Shown piece after piece: positions 32,959-43,056 of a stretch of 64,000 nucleotides of DNA (position 1 is its first letter; every line of letters begins with the position of its first letter). Location of the stretch: contig JAIVFI010000029.1 of assembly GCA_025558095.1 (NCBI GenBank), positions 124,001-188,000 on the forward strand, given 5' to 3'. The DNA comes from Hyaloraphidium curvatum (Eukaryota; Monoblepharomycota; Hyaloraphidiomycetes; Hyaloraphidiales; Hyaloraphidiaceae). The translations under genes and the position numbers were made by a program. The notes under the pieces are model-generated. The model had not been told where the DNA came from and did no database searches. It worked only from the letters and a program-made list of their open reading frames with translations.

Positions 32959-33357
32959 TTGCCGGCGGAACAGTTCGAAATGTTTTGGCGGGGCGGGAAC
33001 GTTCGATTCAGAATCAGGGAGTTGTCGGTCCCCAGGCCCAAGGTGTCGTCCCCACTGACGTGTCCAAGCGGACCATGCAGGATGTTCGATGAAGTCGCGG
33101 CGGTAGACGAAGACCGCTCCTCGAGTCCGCACTCCGTTGAGGCTGGGATACAAGGGCCTCAAGTGCATCCGTCCTGTCGTCTCGCTCGTCCGGAGGCGCA
33201 ATGTCCGACCCCGTCTGGTGGTGGATGGCTCCCCGCACGTGGTTGACCTAAAGACGCACTCTTTCGTGCCCTATTGACCGTTTTCGCCCAGGAGCAGGCA
33301 CCCACAGTGAGACCTCTCAGGCCCGAAAACACGAAACGCCAGCTCATCACCCTGAAG

Positions 33358-33937
33358 ATGCTTTCTTCCGCGCTCTCGCTCCGCCTCCGTGCGAGGGCAC
33401 TGCCGCTGGTTCAACAAAGCACGCGATACTCCGCCATCGGGTTGGTTCCCTCGCCCGCCCTGTTCTGCGCTCGACCGCGCCGGCCGACACCCCGAGTGAC
33501 GTGGACTCCTGCCGTCCGGCCCCAGCTACGGCAACAAGCAGTGCACCACCGACCCCGGAAGCTCCACGGCCGCCGAAGCCATCGGCAGGGAACGCGGTCC
33601 CGAAGGCGGCAAACCCGAGCCCGCCGCTCCGACCGAAGGCCAGAAGCTACCCCGCGGGGACGACAGATCGCAGTCCAACGACGGCACCTCCCTCTCCGGC
33701 ACCCCCGAGCCCGCGAGGCCGCTGGCGGACGAGGAGGTGGGGTACGGGGGAGGGGTGGGGACGGTGCGGGATACGGGGGAAAAGGAAGTCTACCAGAGGA
33801 AGCCGCAGGACCAGATGGTGGGTTCAGACAATTCGCGTGGGCAGAAAGCGTTGCTTATTCGGCGTGCCGCGCACCAGCCGGGCAGGACGGACGGGAAGGA
33901 CAAGAGACCAGGGGCGGGGATGGGTCCCAAGTACTGA
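33358..33937 (+). CDS. Small, probably mitochondrial protein
   Basis: Exons 33358-33440 and 33526-33937 (164 aa; frame kept). The first exon is a textbook presequence: many Arg, Leu, Ser and Ala, no acid residues, ending Arg-Tyr-Ser. The intron is 85 nt (GTTGGT..CCCCAG). The mature part is hydrophilic, Gly/Pro/Lys-rich, with Asp-Glu-Glu-Val-Gly-Tyr-Gly and Gln-Arg-Lys-Pro-Gln-Asp-Gln. A 60-nt in-frame GT..AG segment (from GTGGGT after Gln-Met to CACCAG) could be a second intron; removing it leaves frame unchanged. No family recognised. Confidence 0.5.
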
Positions 33938-33995
33938 GTGACGTGTCCCATTCGAATCGCTGTCCGTGCTATGAAGAAGGAAAACAATGTCGTTC

Positions 33996-35009
33996 TCAAA
34001 AGATCTTGCCGCAGAAGATCTTGTGCTGCGCCCAGTCCTCCTTCTGGCACCGCTCCGAGCAGTAGTGGGCCTTCTTGCACCTCCCGCACCGCTTGAAGTC
34101 GACCTTGGGATCGCCCGAGACGCGGCCGCAGCGATTGCATGCACTCCCGACGTGCTGCTGCCCCTGCTTTGATGGCTTTGCCGTCTGCGCAAGCGCCAGG
34201 GCGCTCTTGTTGGCCAGGGCTGCGATTTCGTCCCCGAGCACGGCCGCGCACGCCTCCGAACAGCGGGGGAGCAAGCTCAATCCGGCCGGGCCGCCGCCCA
34301 AAGGGGGCGGCGTTCCGTACATGGCCGCGCCCTCCAAGTACCGGCGTCCGCAGTTGGCGCAGGCAACGCGGTGTTTGTGAGGCTCAAGGGCATCCAGCCC
34401 GGCTTCGCGTATGATCGGCTAGAGGCGCTGCTGGAGGGCCCCGAAAGCGTGCCCGTCCCCGGCTGCGGAGGCGAGGGCGTCGGCGAGGGTGCGGTCCATC
34501 TCGACGTCCTTGATCTCGCGCAGGACGACGGGTCGATCCCCTCCCGGTTTCGTGCGACGCCCACAGGCGACGATCTCGAAGGGCACCTTGACCTTGGTGC
34601 TCTGCCCGGACGGGCCGCCGCGCACCAGCTCGAGTAGCTCCTCCCTGCCATCGGCGAGCATCTTCTCCGCCACGGTGCGGCACCGCGGGGCGTCTGCGCA
34701 GTGCGGCACGTCGACGACGCTGCAGAACACGGCGCGGGGGCCGCCATGCACCGCCGCGCGGAACGCGTCGCACGACGTGGCGACCGCATCGGTGGGCGCT
34801 CGGCAGTTCCCGCACGCGCGCTGCACGGCCGCCCGGTTCTTGCTGAAAAGGGCTTCGCCGGCGGGGCCGAGCGCCTCCAGCATGCCCGCGCCGCCCGCCA
34901 GCGCCGCGGCGACCGCCCCCGCGGGCGCACGCAGCTTCGAGTCGAATTCGCGAAAGTCTTCGCTCCCGGCCGCGTCGAAAATCGAGTGGAACACGGTGAC
35001 ATTCTCCAT
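33996..35009 (-). pseudogene. MYND zinc-finger gene interrupted by an in-frame TAG
   Basis: The minus-strand frame from the ATG at 35009 reads as a helical, Cys-containing protein to Gln-Gln-Arg-Leu, meets TAG at 34419-34421, and continues in the same frame as Ile-Ile-Arg-Glu-Ala ... Cys-Ala-Asn-Cys-Gly-Arg to a perfect C-terminal MYND finger: Cys-x2-Cys, Cys-x2-Cys, Tyr-Cys-x3-Cys, His-x3-Cys, stop at 33996. CTCTAG could serve as an acceptor, but no good donor lies upstream that would skip the TAG while keeping frame. So this is either a nonsense-mutated allele, two separate ORFs, or an unusual intron. Function as for MYND proteins: protein-protein contact. Confidence 0.6.
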
Positions 35010-35277
35010 CGCGTTCCGATCCGCAGCGCCGCAGCAAGTAAGTCGCGTCGGGCACCGAGAGAGCGCGACAGGTGGCCTCTTCCGCCCCGGCACCGCACGT
35101 GCCAGATGCAGATATTGCACAGGAGTGTAGTTTTGCGCCGTCAGCAGCTCCTGCAGGAAAGGGCCGGGGGTGATGTGGCGATCGACCGAGCACGCATCTG
35201 AGAGGCCAGGTCACCATCGTGCTTCCCCCATTCACCTTAGTTGACTTTAACTACAGTTGGCTGTTTACGACTTGCGA

Positions 35278-36174
35278 TCACTTTTCCGCGGAGACAAAGT
35301 CCGGGAACGCCGCCGCCCTCATCCGGTCCAGGAACGCCACCAGCGCCGGCCTCTTCCTCACCTCGCCCCTCAGCGGCGACTCCCACGGCCCGTGGTGCAC
35401 GTTCTCCAGCATCCCGAACACGGAGCAGTCCCCCTCGCACGGAACGTCACCCCCGAGGAACTTCTTGCCGGTCAGCAGCCCCGCCAGCGCGTCGAGGTCC
35501 CTGCCGGCGATTTTGAGGATGTCGGCCTCGCTGTGCGCCAGCATCCCGCGGGCTTTGATCCCGTCGACCACGCCGCGGCGGGCCATGGTGTACGCCAGCG
35601 GGCGGAGGAAGCTCGGGACGGAGCCGGCGACGGGGTCCGAGGCGAGCACGTACGAGGCGACGTGGCCGAAGTTGGCGTCGCTCCAGAGCCAGCGGTAGTA
35701 CAGGAAGGCGCGGTAGAAGCTGTCCTCGGTGATGCGGACGGCGGCGTCCGAGGCGGTGCGCTGCGATTCGTCCATCTGGTCCCAGCGGAGCGCGTTCTTC
35801 CACTTTGCAGCCGGGTAGGTGCGCTCCAGGTACCCGATGATGAGCTCCGAGTCGCCGATCACGTTCTTTCCGTGCGAGATGAAGGGTACGTAACCCTTGG
35901 GGCTCGCCAGCGGGCTCCCCTTCACGGTATCGTACTCTAGCCCGGCCAAGTGGAGGTAAGACCGTAGTTTCAGGTCGAAGGGCGAAGCGGTGGGCACGCC
36001 AGGCGCGGCGGGCGCGCTGTGCAGCACGATGCGGTCAGCGGGGTCGCCGCGCTCGGGGGTCGTTGGCGGAGACGGCTTTTTCGGGGCGAGCAGCGTCGGG
36101 AGCAACGCCAGGGCGGCGGCGGCAGCGGCGACGAGCGCGGCGGCGGGAATCGCGAGCGACTGCAGGGCGGACAT
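35278..36174 (-). CDS. GST-like/metaxin-like membrane-anchored protein (Fax-type)
   Basis: Single exon, 298 aa. Residues ~1-32 form a hydrophobic N-terminal anchor. The thioredoxin-like half has Pro-Phe-Asp-Leu-Lys-Leu-Arg-Ser-Tyr-Leu, Pro-Lys-Gly-Tyr-Val-Pro-Phe-Ile and Ile-Gly-Asp-Ser-Glu-Leu-Ile, matching failed-axon-connections/metaxin-type GST homologues. The C-terminal helical half has Leu-Gly-Gly-Asp-Val-Pro-Cys-Glu-Gly-Asp-Cys-Ser-Val-Phe-Gly, the usual N-capping Asp region. Members may act in detoxification or at membranes; glutathione activity is unproven. Ends in Ser-Ala-Glu-Lys. Confidence 0.8.
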   Translation of the reverse strand: MSALQSLAIPAAALVAAAAAALALLPTLLAPKKPSPPTTPERGDPADRIVLHSAPAAPGVPTASPFDLKLRSYLHLAGLEYDTVKGSPLASPKGYVPFISHGKNVIGDSELIIGYLERTYPAAKWKNALRWDQMDESQRTASDAAVRITEDSFYRAFLYYRWLWSDANFGHVASYVLASDPVAGSVPSFLRPLAYTMARRGVVDGIKARGMLAHSEADILKIAGRDLDALAGLLTGKKFLGGDVPCEGDCSVFGMLENVHHGPWESPLRGEVRKRPALVAFLDRMRAAAFPDFVSAEK

Positions 36175-36815
36175 GGCGCAGGGTGCGGTGCGGATATCAG
36201 GCCGTGTCCTGCTCCTTTTTGAGCCCCGCCCTTAGCAAACTGGCGGGTCGAAGCGGTTGGTCCGCGGGAGGTTTGGAGATCAGGGCCCAGCGATCGAGTT
36301 GCTCCGCCTGACCGCCAAGGCGCTAAGGCCGGCGGGAGACAGATATGGCCAGAACGCAGACCAACCCCGGCGCTTTCCATCTTGATGATCAGCCGCCTTG
36401 TTATTCAGCTTGTATGTTCGATGTCCACTCGAGCCCCTGGAGCTCTGTCAAACAAGGAGTCAGCTTCGCCGAACATCGACTGACTGCGGGTGACCCGAGC
36501 TCCGCAACATCAGCCTCGGGCCTGTCTTCAAATAACAATGTCCACCAGACGCAGGCCGTTTCCTTCATATGTCGGATTCCCGAGCATCAGAGGTCGCGGA
36601 ACGCCAACCGGCAGGAAGGATGCATGTGCTACGGCGGCCGCCGTCCCTTGATCACCAGGGACCTTCGCATCGCAACAATGACTGCTCGATGGACACTCGC
36701 TGAAGAAGTTGGCATTGGGGTATGCGTGTAACGGAAGTCAGTCACGGGGCAAGAAAGTCAGTCAGTCAATCGCAATCGCTCATCCCCCACAGTACTCCAA
36801 TCCACCGCGAACGCA
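36175..36815. other. Divergent intergenic region
   Basis: About 640 bp between the GST-like gene (minus) and the RBR gene (plus). It is lower in GC than its flanks and should contain both promoters. An ATG-started frame at 36345-36731 has no protein-like pattern and is not called. Confidence 0.35.
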
Positions 36816-39599
36816 ATGAGCGTCGTCAGCCAGCCGAGGCCCGGCCCGCCCGTTCCGCCCCGGAAGCCGCGGCTCGTTCTCGACCCGGAGGAGCCGGGCG
36901 CGGCGGCTGTTTATGGCACGCAGGGTGGCGCTGGCGACGAAGGAGTGCCGCCGGCCGAGGGGTCCGTTGCCCTGGGATCAACGGCAGCGGAGGCATGGGA
37001 GCACTATCAGCAGGCGCCTTATGCCGATGCCCGACTCCTGACCGGCAACGGCAACCCATTCGGAAGGCCTGCCGCCCAGGATCACGCTGATCAGTTCGGC
37101 GGCCATCAATGGCCCACCAACGAACCGGCACCTCCGCAGCGCCAGGCTTCAGTGGCTCCGTACCACCACTATCTTCACCCCGATCTGGCGGCCCTGCCCA
37201 GCTCGGACCCCTACGCTCCCGAGGCCCCGCAGCCACCCCCTCGCCGGTCCCCCTCCGTGACGCCCACGCGCCCGCGACCGATCGTCCTCGACATATCACA
37301 GTACTCTGCCGGGGCACCCAGCGCGTGCACCTTTGCCGCCCTCGAAGCTGCTTATCAGGCGCTCCTCCTGGGCCGGATGGACGAGGCCTCTGTGCGCAAG
37401 GGCGTGGAGTTCGGCGGTCTCTACTCCGGCGCAGAGCACCCGTTCCTGGACGAGATCCTGCGGGATCATCCGCGCTTTGCCAAGGACCTTGAGACACTGG
37501 CGACGGAGCAGGTGTCCGCTGGGCAGCTCGGCGACACGCTGCGCCGCGCGGCTGCAGAGAATGGCGGGGCGAGGAGGGCGATCGTGCTGGTCAAGGCGCC
37601 CGAGACAATCTGCGTGATCCTAGACGCACGGGCTGGAGAGTACGCTATCTTTGGTAAGTCGGCTGCCTCCTATCCGCCGGCAACCCCTGACAGCATTTGA
37701 TCAGACTCCCACCCGAGGCCCGAGATCGGCATTTACGGAGCGTCCTACACTCCTTACCCGGGCCTCAATGCCCTCACGGAAGCTCTCCTTCGCCTCTTCC
37801 CCCCCGACGACATGCTCGATATCTCCGAGGCGGACCGGATCGCCCTCTCCGGCGCAGAGCTGACGCACTTCCGCGCTAGGCCAGGCACTCCCGCCTCCGC
37901 CGCTTTGTCGCTGGACGTCCGCGACGCACGCGCGGACCTGCTCGAGATGCGGATGGTCGCCACCGAGCGGCGTACGGCGGCGCGGGACCGGGCCAGGGAG
38001 GAAGGCGAGCGGAGGCGGGCGGAGCAGCTGCGCGCGCTCGAGGCGAGGGTGGACGGGCTGGCGAGAACGGTGCGGGAGATGTCGCAGGGAGCTCAAGGGG
38101 GGCGTGCTACGGAGGCGGTTGTGCAGGCGGGACAGCGCAATGCGGCGAAGCTGGCGGAGCTGGAGAGGGTGATGCTCGAGACGGCGGGCGCCATCAGCGA
38201 GCGCATCATGCCGCTCGAGGAAGCGGCTGGACGGTCTGCGGGGCAGATGACGGCTCTGCAGGGGCAGATGACGGCTGTGCAGGGACAGCTGGCCCGGCTG
38301 GCGGCCGAGGTGCGGGCGGCGTCGGAAGACGTTGCCCAAGCCATCGCCACGGCAGCCAGCGCCCCGCCGTCGAGGCCACCGCCGCAGGTTCCTCATCACC
38401 ATGCGCACCCGGATGCGATCCGCATCCCCACTTCTTCCTTCCAAGAGCGGTTCGGCCCCGATCGCCCCTTCACGGGAGACAGCGCCGTCGACCTCTCTCC
38501 TCCATCCCGCTCCCCTCCCGCCCCGCCCTCCAGGCAACCGCCGCCCCGGCCCCTTCAACAACCTGAGGCCGACACTGCTCGCCGCATCCGCGAGCAGCAG
38601 GAGCAGCAGGCCTTGCTCCGTCTTGCGGAGCAGCAGCGCCTCCTCGACGAGCAAGAGCGCCGCGACCGTGAGCTCGCCATGCAGACGCAGGAGCAGTTTG
38701 ACCGGGACGAGGAGCTTGCGATTCGCCTCTCGCAGCGCATCTTTGAATGCGACATTTGCGCCTGCGAACATCCCGTCGATGACGTGTTTCTATTCAGCTC
38801 GGGATGCGCTGGGAATCACATGTACTGCCGCCGGTGCATTTCAGCCCACGTGCGGAGCGAGATGCAGGCGCTGCACATTCCCGTGATCTGCCCCGGGTGC
38901 AAGGCCTCGCCCCAGGGGAGCGGGGCGGCCGTCGGGGAGATGTGCCAAGCGGACGTGGAGCTCGTCCTCGGCGACGGGGACATGCAGCGGTACCTGCAGC
39001 TCTCGCTCGAAATGTGGAAACTAGCTTCGGGGAGAGGCGTGGTGGTTTGCCCGTACCCGGACTGTAGAGGGCTGGTGCTGCTGGAGGAGGAAGACGAGGA
39101 GGAGGTGCACATGGTGTGCCAGGTGGACAACAGCCACGAGTGGTGCCGCAAGTGCGAGGGCGGCAAGTGGCACAATGATTCAACGTGCGAGCAGTACCAG
39201 CAGTGGCTTCAGGAGAACGGGAACGGGGACAGGCTGATGGACGAGCTGTTCAGGGGGAAGGCATGGAAGAGGTGCACGAGCTGCAGGGAGGGTGTAGAAA
39301 AGACCGAGGGGTGAGTCTCAAGCAGCTTCTCTCCGACGATCTGGTAGCTCATGGCCCATCCATTGTTCAGGTGCAATCACATGACCTGGTGGGCTCTAAT
39401 GCGCAGTGCCTTTTACTTGAGCCCGCGCCTTACCTTCGCTCCCTTCCTCAGCCGCTGTGGAGGCCACTTCTGCTACCTGTGTAACACCAACCTCCCTGCC
39501 AATGCGCCCTACGAGCACTTCAGGGAGCCCTCGTCTCCGTGCTACAACAAACTGTTCGACGCAGCGGAGCTGGCGGAATCCGAGGAGGACGAGGAGTAA
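36816..39599 (+). CDS. RBR-type E3 ubiquitin ligase with N-terminal cysteine-protease-like domain
   Basis: Exons 36816-37653, 37705-39310, 39371-39388 and 39452-39599 (869 aa; sum divisible by three). Residues ~155-340 carry Ser-Ala-Cys-Thr-Phe-Ala-Ala-Leu at a helix start and, across intron 1, Phe-Asp-Ser-His-Pro-Arg, a Cys plus Asp-x-His layout resembling herpes-tegument-type deubiquitinases; similar N-termini occur in fungal RBR proteins as I recall. A coiled coil and Pro-rich linker follow. RING1 starts at Cys-Asp-Ile-Cys; IBR has Cys-Pro-Tyr-Pro-Asp-Cys and Trp-Cys-x2-Cys; RING2 is Arg-Cys-Thr-Ser-Cys ... Gly-Cys-Asn-His-Met-Thr-Cys-Arg-Cys-Gly-Gly-His-Phe-Cys-Tyr-Leu-Cys. The catalytic RING2 cysteine lies in the 18-nt third exon. 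The C-terminus is acidic. Confidence 0.85.
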
Positions 39600-39726
39600 G
39601 CCATTAGCCATTTTCATGTAGTTGTGAATTGACAGTAATCTTTGTCAAAACTTGGACACTTGAGCACATTTCTGTGCGCAAGCAAGGAACACGTCGTTGT
39701 CCCAGATCTGCCCGCGACCGCCAGCC

Positions 39727-41921
39727 TCAAAGCTTGGCATGCACCGAGTCCGCTCCAGCGCCGTCCTTGAGGCCCCTGTTGTACGCCGCCGCCATCATCG
39801 AGTAGTGCTGAAGGCCGATCGTGGACCCCGTCAGCTCCAAAGCATCAGCGGCCCGCACACGAAACTCACGGTGCTGTCCTTGAACGTCGTCGGGTACTCC
39901 GGGTCCGAAAAGTCGTTCACCGCGCCCCACGCCGCCTGCACGTCCTCCACCGTGTGCGGCAGCTTCAGGAACGCGCCCCTCGCGCGCTGCCACCGCACTT
40001 TGGCCGTCCACCCGCTGCCGCTCTCGTAGATCCCGTTTGTGGTGAAGGTCTCGGGGGAGCAGAGGTACCCGACCACCGGCGCGACGAACTCGGGGCGGAG
40101 CGCTTCGACAGCCTCGGGGGGGAGCACTGTCGCCGTCAGCCGGGTGCCGGCCGAAGGGGCGAGCGTGTTGACCGAGATGTTGGCCGCCGCACCGTGCCCG
40201 GCGAGCTCGGCCGAGAAGCCGACCATGGCCATCTTGGCGGCGGAGTAGTTGGCCTGTCCGAAGTTGCCGTAGAGGCCGACAGAAGAGGCGGTGTTGATGA
40301 GGCGGCCGAAACGCTGCTTGAGGAAGATGGGCCAGGCGGCGCGGGCGACCTTGTAGACGCCCTTGACGTGGACGTCGTGTATGAGCCGCCAATCCTGGTC
40401 CGTCATGCGCTGGAAGCTCTTGTCGCGGAGGATGCCGGCGTTGTTCTGCCGCACGATTCAGACCGGCAATGACAGAGCGACTGCCGCGGCAAGGAAACCC
40501 ACGACGACGATGTCCACGCGACCGAATGCCTTGACAGCTGTGTCGATGATCTTGTCGCCGTCCAGCACCGAGTCGTAGTTGGCCACGGCGACGCCGCCAG
40601 CCTCCCTGATCTCGCGCACCACGGCGTCCGCGGGCCTCTCGGCGCCCTTCTCGGGATCCTCTCCGAACCGCCCTCCACCGAGGTCGTTGACGACCACCTT
40701 GGCCCCGAGCTTCGCAAACATGAGCGCATAAGCGCGACCCAGCCCCGCGCCCGATCCAGTAATGACGGCAACCCGCCCGTCGAACCGCGGCTCGACGGCC
40801 TTGGGGCTCGGCGGCTCCTTCAGCGCCTTCTCCAGCCTCGTCCCGCCCTGCCCCCCTGGCTGCAGCATCACGATTTCGGGGATCTCCGCCTTTCCGAAAT
40901 CGATCACCTCGTCCCACTTCGCGGCCAGGGCGCCGGGGGTGAGGCTGGCGTCGGGCCGGAGCAGGGCGCCCAGGGTGCGCTGCCACCGCGCGCGCGCGAT
41001 CCATCCGCCGCCGACCTCGAAGATGTGGCCGGTGGATTTGCATTCCGGGTGGAGGAGGAAGGCGATGCAGTTGGCGATCCAGAGGGGGTCGTTGTTGGTC
41101 TCGAAGAGGCCAGTGCTGCCGGCCGACGCTGCGGGAGCGGGGGCGCGAGTGGTGTCTGCCGCGTCGCCAGAAAGGCGGGTCGTTGCCATGGGAGAAAGCG
41201 AGTTGCAGCGGATGCCGTGTTTAGCTCCCTCGCGTGCGAGCGTGAGGGTGAAGCCGTGGAGTGCTGCCTTGGCGGCCGAATAGCTGGGCGACGCGCGGAG
41301 GGGGAACATGCCGTACATCCCCGCCGCGCTGGTGATGTTGACGATGGCGGCGCCGCTCTTCTGGGCCTGCATAATGTTCCAGGCAGCCCTAGTGACCTTG
41401 TAGGAGCCCCAGACGTGCGTTTCGTAGACGAGATCCCAGTCCTCGTCTCGGAAGGTCTCAAACGGCTTTGCCCTGGCGATGCCGGCGCACTGTGGGTGGG
41501 GTGGGGGGAAACGGGGAGCAGCGAGGGTGATATGGTGACGATCAGACAGGCCGTATCACGGAGGCCCGCGAGTCTCCCACATTGACGATGATGTCGATGC
41601 GGCCAAACTCCTTCATGCACTGCTCCACGATCTTCTCTCCGTCCGTCACCGAGTCGAAGTTTGCCGCCGCCCTGCCACCCGCGGCGCGGATTTCCTCGGC
41701 GACCTTTGCCGCGGGCTCGGCGGACGCGCCGCGTCCGACGGTGTTTCCGCCGAGGTCGTTGACGAGCACGGTAGCGCCGCGGGAGGCGAGCAGGAGCGCG
41801 GTGGCGCGCCCGATCCCGTGGCCAGAGCCCGTGACAATGGCGACCTTGCCGTCGAACCTTCGGGGCGGCGGTCAGCGACCTCGTGCAGCAACCGCAATCC
41901 TGAGCACCTGAGATTGGCCAT
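39727..41921 (-). CDS. Peroxisomal multifunctional enzyme: tandem SDR (3-hydroxyacyl-CoA dehydrogenase) domains with PTS1
   Basis: Five minus-strand exons: 41908-41921 (14 nt), 41581-41857, 40503-41489, 39870-40445 and 39727-39807 (644 aa, sum divisible by three). The first SDR domain begins [13 protein letters not shown]; the second repeats [14 protein letters not shown]. Each has a Tyr-Ser-Ala-Ala-Lys catalytic pair and a Gly-Trp-x-Ala-x-x-Arg-Trp-Gln-Arg segment after it. This matches the dehydrogenase half of fungal Fox2/MFE-2 in peroxisomal beta-oxidation. No hydratase-2 domain follows; instead a last exon ends Ala-Lys-Leu, a standard peroxisomal targeting signal. The first domain has Asn-Cys-Ala-Gly instead of Asn-Asn-Ala-Gly. 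Confidence 0.88.
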
Positions 41922-42045
41922 TTCAGCGTGTCCTTGACTGTGCGATGAGCCGGGGGAGACAATGGTGTTTGCGGACGCGTCTGCCTCCCGCGGCCGCCGT
42001 GCGCGGAACATTCCTCTTTCAAAGCAAGCACTATAACTTCTGATA
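41922..42045. promoter_or_regulatory. Short divergent promoter region
   Basis: Only 124 bp separate the ATG of the peroxisomal dehydrogenase (minus) and the ATG of the small membrane protein (plus), so the two probably share promoter elements. Nothing specific recognised. Confidence 0.4.
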
Positions 42046-42450
42046 ATGGCCGAGGCGCCCGAGGACGGTCAAACCGGCAGGGTCGCCGCGGGTGTCGACT
42101 TCACGCCGGCAGCCTGGGCCGCGCTCTTCCCCGAGAACCCTCCGCGCCTCCCCCCCGACCTCCCGGAATCCCTCGCCCCGCTGGCGTTCCCCGCCGCTGT
42201 CGCTTACGCCCAGCGGGAGGACCCCATGACGGCCGACCGATTACTGGCGGGGCTCGGAGACTCGCCGCTGTCGCGCTTCCTCGTCAGGCTGCTGCTCTTC
42301 CTCGCTCCACAGGCGCGCTTCCCGGTCGTCCCGTCCCTCGTGAGCTTGGCGGTTCGCGTTTTCTTTGTCGCGCTCGTCTTTGTGTTCAACGATGGGCGGT
42401 TCGGCACGCGCCAGCTGGCGGCCATGGTGGCGGCTTTTGCCGTCCACTGA
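42046..42450 (+). CDS. Small protein with one or two membrane segments, unknown
   Basis: 134 aa, single exon, ATG at 42046. The N-terminal half is acidic and Pro-rich (Leu-Phe-Pro-Glu-Asn-Pro-Pro). The C-terminal half has an amphipathic Phe-Leu-Val-Arg-Leu-Leu-Leu-Phe-Leu stretch and a clear hydrophobic helix (Val-Ser-Leu-Ala-Val-Arg-Val-Phe-Phe-Val-Ala-Leu-Val-Phe). No family recognised. Divergently paired with the peroxisomal dehydrogenase, which may hint at co-expression but proves nothing. Confidence 0.45.
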   Translation: MAEAPEDGQTGRVAAGVDFTPAAWAALFPENPPRLPPDLPESLAPLAFPAAVAYAQREDPMTADRLLAGLGDSPLSRFLVRLLLFLAPQARFPVVPSLVSLAVRVFFVALVFVFNDGRFGTRQLAAMVAAFAVH

Positions 42451-43056
42451 GGTGGCGTTCCTCCGCGGAGCGGTGTTTGCCAGGTCGCAGAAAGGGTGGC
42501 TCGACGGATCCGACGCGGAACAAAGCAAAGAAAAGGATGAGGAGGCTCCGCGACCCCTGGTCGGTGGACCGCTGGAGGACCATGCGCTGGCTGGCATCGT
42601 CAAGTTTCGAATGCTCGCGGACCTCGGACGAGGAGCAAACGCCGGATCCGACCCGGATCGCGCAGACGAATCTTCTCCCGACGTGTTGCGGACTCACGTT
42701 CCGGGGGACAATTGGTGCTCGTGCCCCCGAAGTTCCTGCACCGGCGGGCTCGCGCGCCGCGCGATCTCGCTCAACTTCGCCGGACGTGGCGCCCTACCGC
42801 TCGCGGTTCCTGGGGCTCCAGGTCAGTTTCGGCAGCGCCGGGATCGGGCTCACGATCGAGATGGCCTGCCGTGTAGCCGTTGCAATTAAGAATCCAATCC
42901 GATCCATCCGCCGGCATCCGGCCGCGCATGGAACAGTTCCGGATGAGTGGCAATGGATCGCGTAGATTCGGCCTCAAGATGCCTCGGGCGCAACCTCAAA
43001 ACAGGCGGTGATTGGGACCGCGGTCACTCCTCCCGGGCGCTCAAACGCGTCATCCG
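42451..43056. other. Intergenic region with one copy of a dispersed repeat
   Basis: About 600 bp without a convincing gene. The plus-strand frame across it is GC-driven. Bases 42841-42930 match two other places in the window (see repeat entries). Confidence 0.35.
42841..42930 (-). repeat. Dispersed repeat copy 1
   Basis: Read on the minus strand, this segment contains GGCCGGATGCCGG, then GGATGGATCGGAT, CGGCTACACGGC and AGGCCATCTCGAT. The first parts recur at 47594-47647, the last parts at 45715-45812 (where ~45 extra bases separate the two blocks). Similarity is by eye, roughly 80-90% within blocks. Confidence 0.45.

Noticed and set aside
36345-36731. ATG-started 128-codon frame
   Set aside because: Composition and lack of any motif suggest chance; lies in a promoter-like region.
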